DNA from: Gracilibacillus oryzae
Lineage (GTDB): Bacteria; Bacillota; Bacilli; Bacillales; Amphibacillaceae
Direction of reading: 5' to 3'
Assembly: GCF_009498735.1 (NCBI RefSeq)
Contig: NZ_ML762430.1
Location: forward strand, 57,947-121,946
Length of the DNA: 64,000 nucleotides
Shown: piece after piece, positions 62,781 through 64,000 of the stretch
Position numbering within the stretch: position 1 is the first letter of the stretch
Layout: each line of letters starts with the position of its first letter
Program-made: the position numbers and the translations under genes
Notes under the pieces: model-generated
Seen by the model: only the letters and a program-made list of their open reading frames with translations
The model's database searches: none
What the model was told of the DNA's origin: nothing

Positions 62781-63725
62781 TTGAACATTCTTGTTACAGG
62801 TGGCGCAGGTTTTATTGGAAGGTGGGTTGTCAAAAGGCTGTTAGAAGAAAACCATCTTGTCTGGGTATTAGATGATTTATCGAATGGGAGAAAAGAGAAC
62901 TTAGCAGAATTGGAGAGTCATCCGAATTTTCAAGGTTTGACTGTTGGTGATATAAAAAACAGAAAGACTCTTGCCCAATTATTCGAAAACAATTTTGAAG
63001 TATGTTACCACTTAGGTGCAAGCATTAATGTTCAAGACAGTATTGATGAGCCCGAAACAACTTTTAACAACGATGTTATCGGTACTTTTTATGTGCTTGA
63101 GCAATGTCGCGAACATAAAGTGAAGATGGTGTTTATGAGCACATGCATGGTATATGAGCGCGCACAAAATGAGAGTGGCATCAGTGAGCTGAATCCGGTC
63201 AAACCAGCTTCTCCATATGCAGGTGCTAAACTGGCGGCAGAGAATATGGCCTTATCCTATTATTATGCTTATGATTTACCTGTCACCGTTATTCGTCCAT
63301 TTAACACCTATGGACCATTCCAGAAAACTGGCGGAGAAGGTGGCGTTGTCGCTATTTTTATCAAAAACAAATTAGCTGGCAAGGACCTTTCCATTTATGG
63401 TGACGGAAAGCAAACAAGAGATTTGCTTTATGTAGAAGATTGTGCGCGGTTTGTAGTGGAAGCTGGCTTTTCCGATCAAGCGAATGGAGAAATCATTAAT
63501 GCTGGCTTAGGAAAAGACATTTCCATTAATGATCTGGCAAAAATGATCGCCCAGGATGACAGCCGGATAAAGCATGTTGAGCATATTCATCCACAAAGTG
63601 AAATTCCGAAATTGTTATGTGATTACTCAAAAGCCAAGCAATTATTAAATTGGGAGCCGTCCTACAGTCTGGAAGCTGGAATTCTGGCAACCGAAAAGTG
63701 GATTGCTTCAACAAAATTAATTTAA
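62781..63725 (+). CDS. NAD-dependent nucleotide-sugar epimerase/dehydratase (SDR)
   Basis: The 314-aa protein has NILVTGGAGFIGRWVVKRLL (residues 2-21), DDLSNGRKENL, and the catalytic STCMVYE and YAGAKLAAE (Tyr-x3-Lys), followed by RPFNTYGPFQKTGG and YGDGKQTRDLLYVEDCARFV. It belongs with GalE/UDP-glucose epimerase and dTDP-sugar dehydratases. TTG 62781 lies eight bases after AAAGGA; the ATG at 62772 overlaps that site. The substrate is unknown. Confidence 0.8.
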   Translation: MNILVTGGAGFIGRWVVKRLLEENHLVWVLDDLSNGRKENLAELESHPNFQGLTVGDIKNRKTLAQLFENNFEVCYHLGASINVQDSIDEPETTFNNDVIGTFYVLEQCREHKVKMVFMSTCMVYERAQNESGISELNPVKPASPYAGAKLAAENMALSYYYAYDLPVTVIRPFNTYGPFQKTGGEGGVVAIFIKNKLAGKDLSIYGDGKQTRDLLYVEDCARFVVEAGFSDQANGEIINAGLGKDISINDLAKMIAQDDSRIKHVEHIHPQSEIPKLLCDYSKAKQLLNWEPSYSLEAGILATEKWIASTKLI

Positions 63726-63737
63726 GGAAGATTCATT

Positions 63738-64000
63738 ATGCCTAAACGAACTGATTTTTTACCATATGGGAAACAATGGCTCGATGAGGAAGATAGAAGG
63801 AAAGTACTAGATGTGTTAAATAGTGACTGGCTTACAACAGGGCCAATGATACCGGAATTTGAACAAAAGGTCGCTGAATATGTCGGTGCCAATCATGCTG
63901 TTGCCTTTTCTAGCGGGACAGCGGCATTGCACGGTGCTTGTTTCGCTGCAGAGATTGGTAATGGAGATGAAGTGATAACAACACCAATGACGTTTGCTGC
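63738..64000 (+). CDS. pseC: PseC-type DegT/DnrJ/EryC1 aminotransferase (3' end outside window)
   Basis: The first 87 residues are visible: LPYGKQWLDEEDRRKVLDVL, SDWLTTGPMIPEFEQKVAEY, VAFSSGTAALHGACFAAEIG and DEVITTPMTFAA. This matches UDP-4-amino-4,6-dideoxy-N-acetyl-beta-L-altrosamine transaminases (PseC), PLP enzymes that act directly after the PseB dehydratase. ATG 63738 follows AAGGAAG. The gene is cut by the window edge. Confidence 0.85.
   Translation, partial: MPKRTDFLPYGKQWLDEEDRRKVLDVLNSDWLTTGPMIPEFEQKVAEYVGANHAVAFSSGTAALHGACFAAEIGNGDEVITTPMTFA

Noticed and set aside
1..64000. Prophage or integrative element
   Set aside because: No integrase, capsid, terminase or attachment-site pair was seen; the accessory character comes from scattered single genes.

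Overview
The window looks like a chromosomal segment of a low-GC, endospore-forming Bacillaceae. Strong AGGAGG-type ribosome-binding sites, frequent GTG/TTG starts, a YaaH/SleL spore-lysis enzyme, coat-type proteins, endospore-appendage-like proteins and sigma-K-like promoters all point there. Genus is inference; a halotolerant Gracilibacillus/Oceanobacillus/Virgibacillus-type organism would fit. I saw no rRNA, tRNA, prophage, intact transposase or cas gene.

1-29 kb is an accessory mosaic of short independent units: GNAT acetyltransferases, drug-resistance-type genes (aadK-like, fosB-like, an SMR pair, an ANT(3'')-like nucleotidyltransferase), serine hydrolases, small membrane proteins, SUFU and SMI1 proteins, an ArsR/cadmium-zinc P-type ATPase operon, a MocR regulator, and a 421-aa protein whose N-terminus carries a proteasome-like Thr1-Asp17-Lys signature. 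Many genes are broken by one or two stops or frameshifts: aadK, fosB, nudix, LysR, SMR, an AHSA1-type gene, a beta-helix gene, a CPBP protease and a P-loop kinase.

30-64 kb is rich in spore-surface genes: YaaH/SleL, three related Cys-containing coat proteins (31994, 49500, 53316), two appendage-like genes that collide tail to tail (38219, 38791), coiled-coil proteins, a JAMM peptidase and a sulfotransferase. It ends in a glycan locus: a surface-carbohydrate protein, four paralogous GT-B-like proteins in two duplicated long+short pairs, a UDP-sugar 4,6-dehydratase, a methyltransferase, a sugar epimerase and the start of a PseC-type aminotransferase. The working model, an inference, is a mother-cell-expressed set of structural proteins plus a nonulosonate-like or aminosugar decoration of the outer spore layer.

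Intergenic DNA holds two dispersed repeat families. The first is a 52-bp tandem repeat in four arrays (about 9.55, 16.28, 26.07 and 36.08 kb); all align to one 25+27 nt framework although their sequences have diverged. The second is a two-hairpin element of about 155 bp in three copies plus a remnant (13.66, 22.30, 23.40 and 53.05 kb), one copy of which supplies the stop codon of an ASCH gene. Two further structured repeats of a kind common in Bacillaceae lie at 50.25 and 57.36-57.80 kb.
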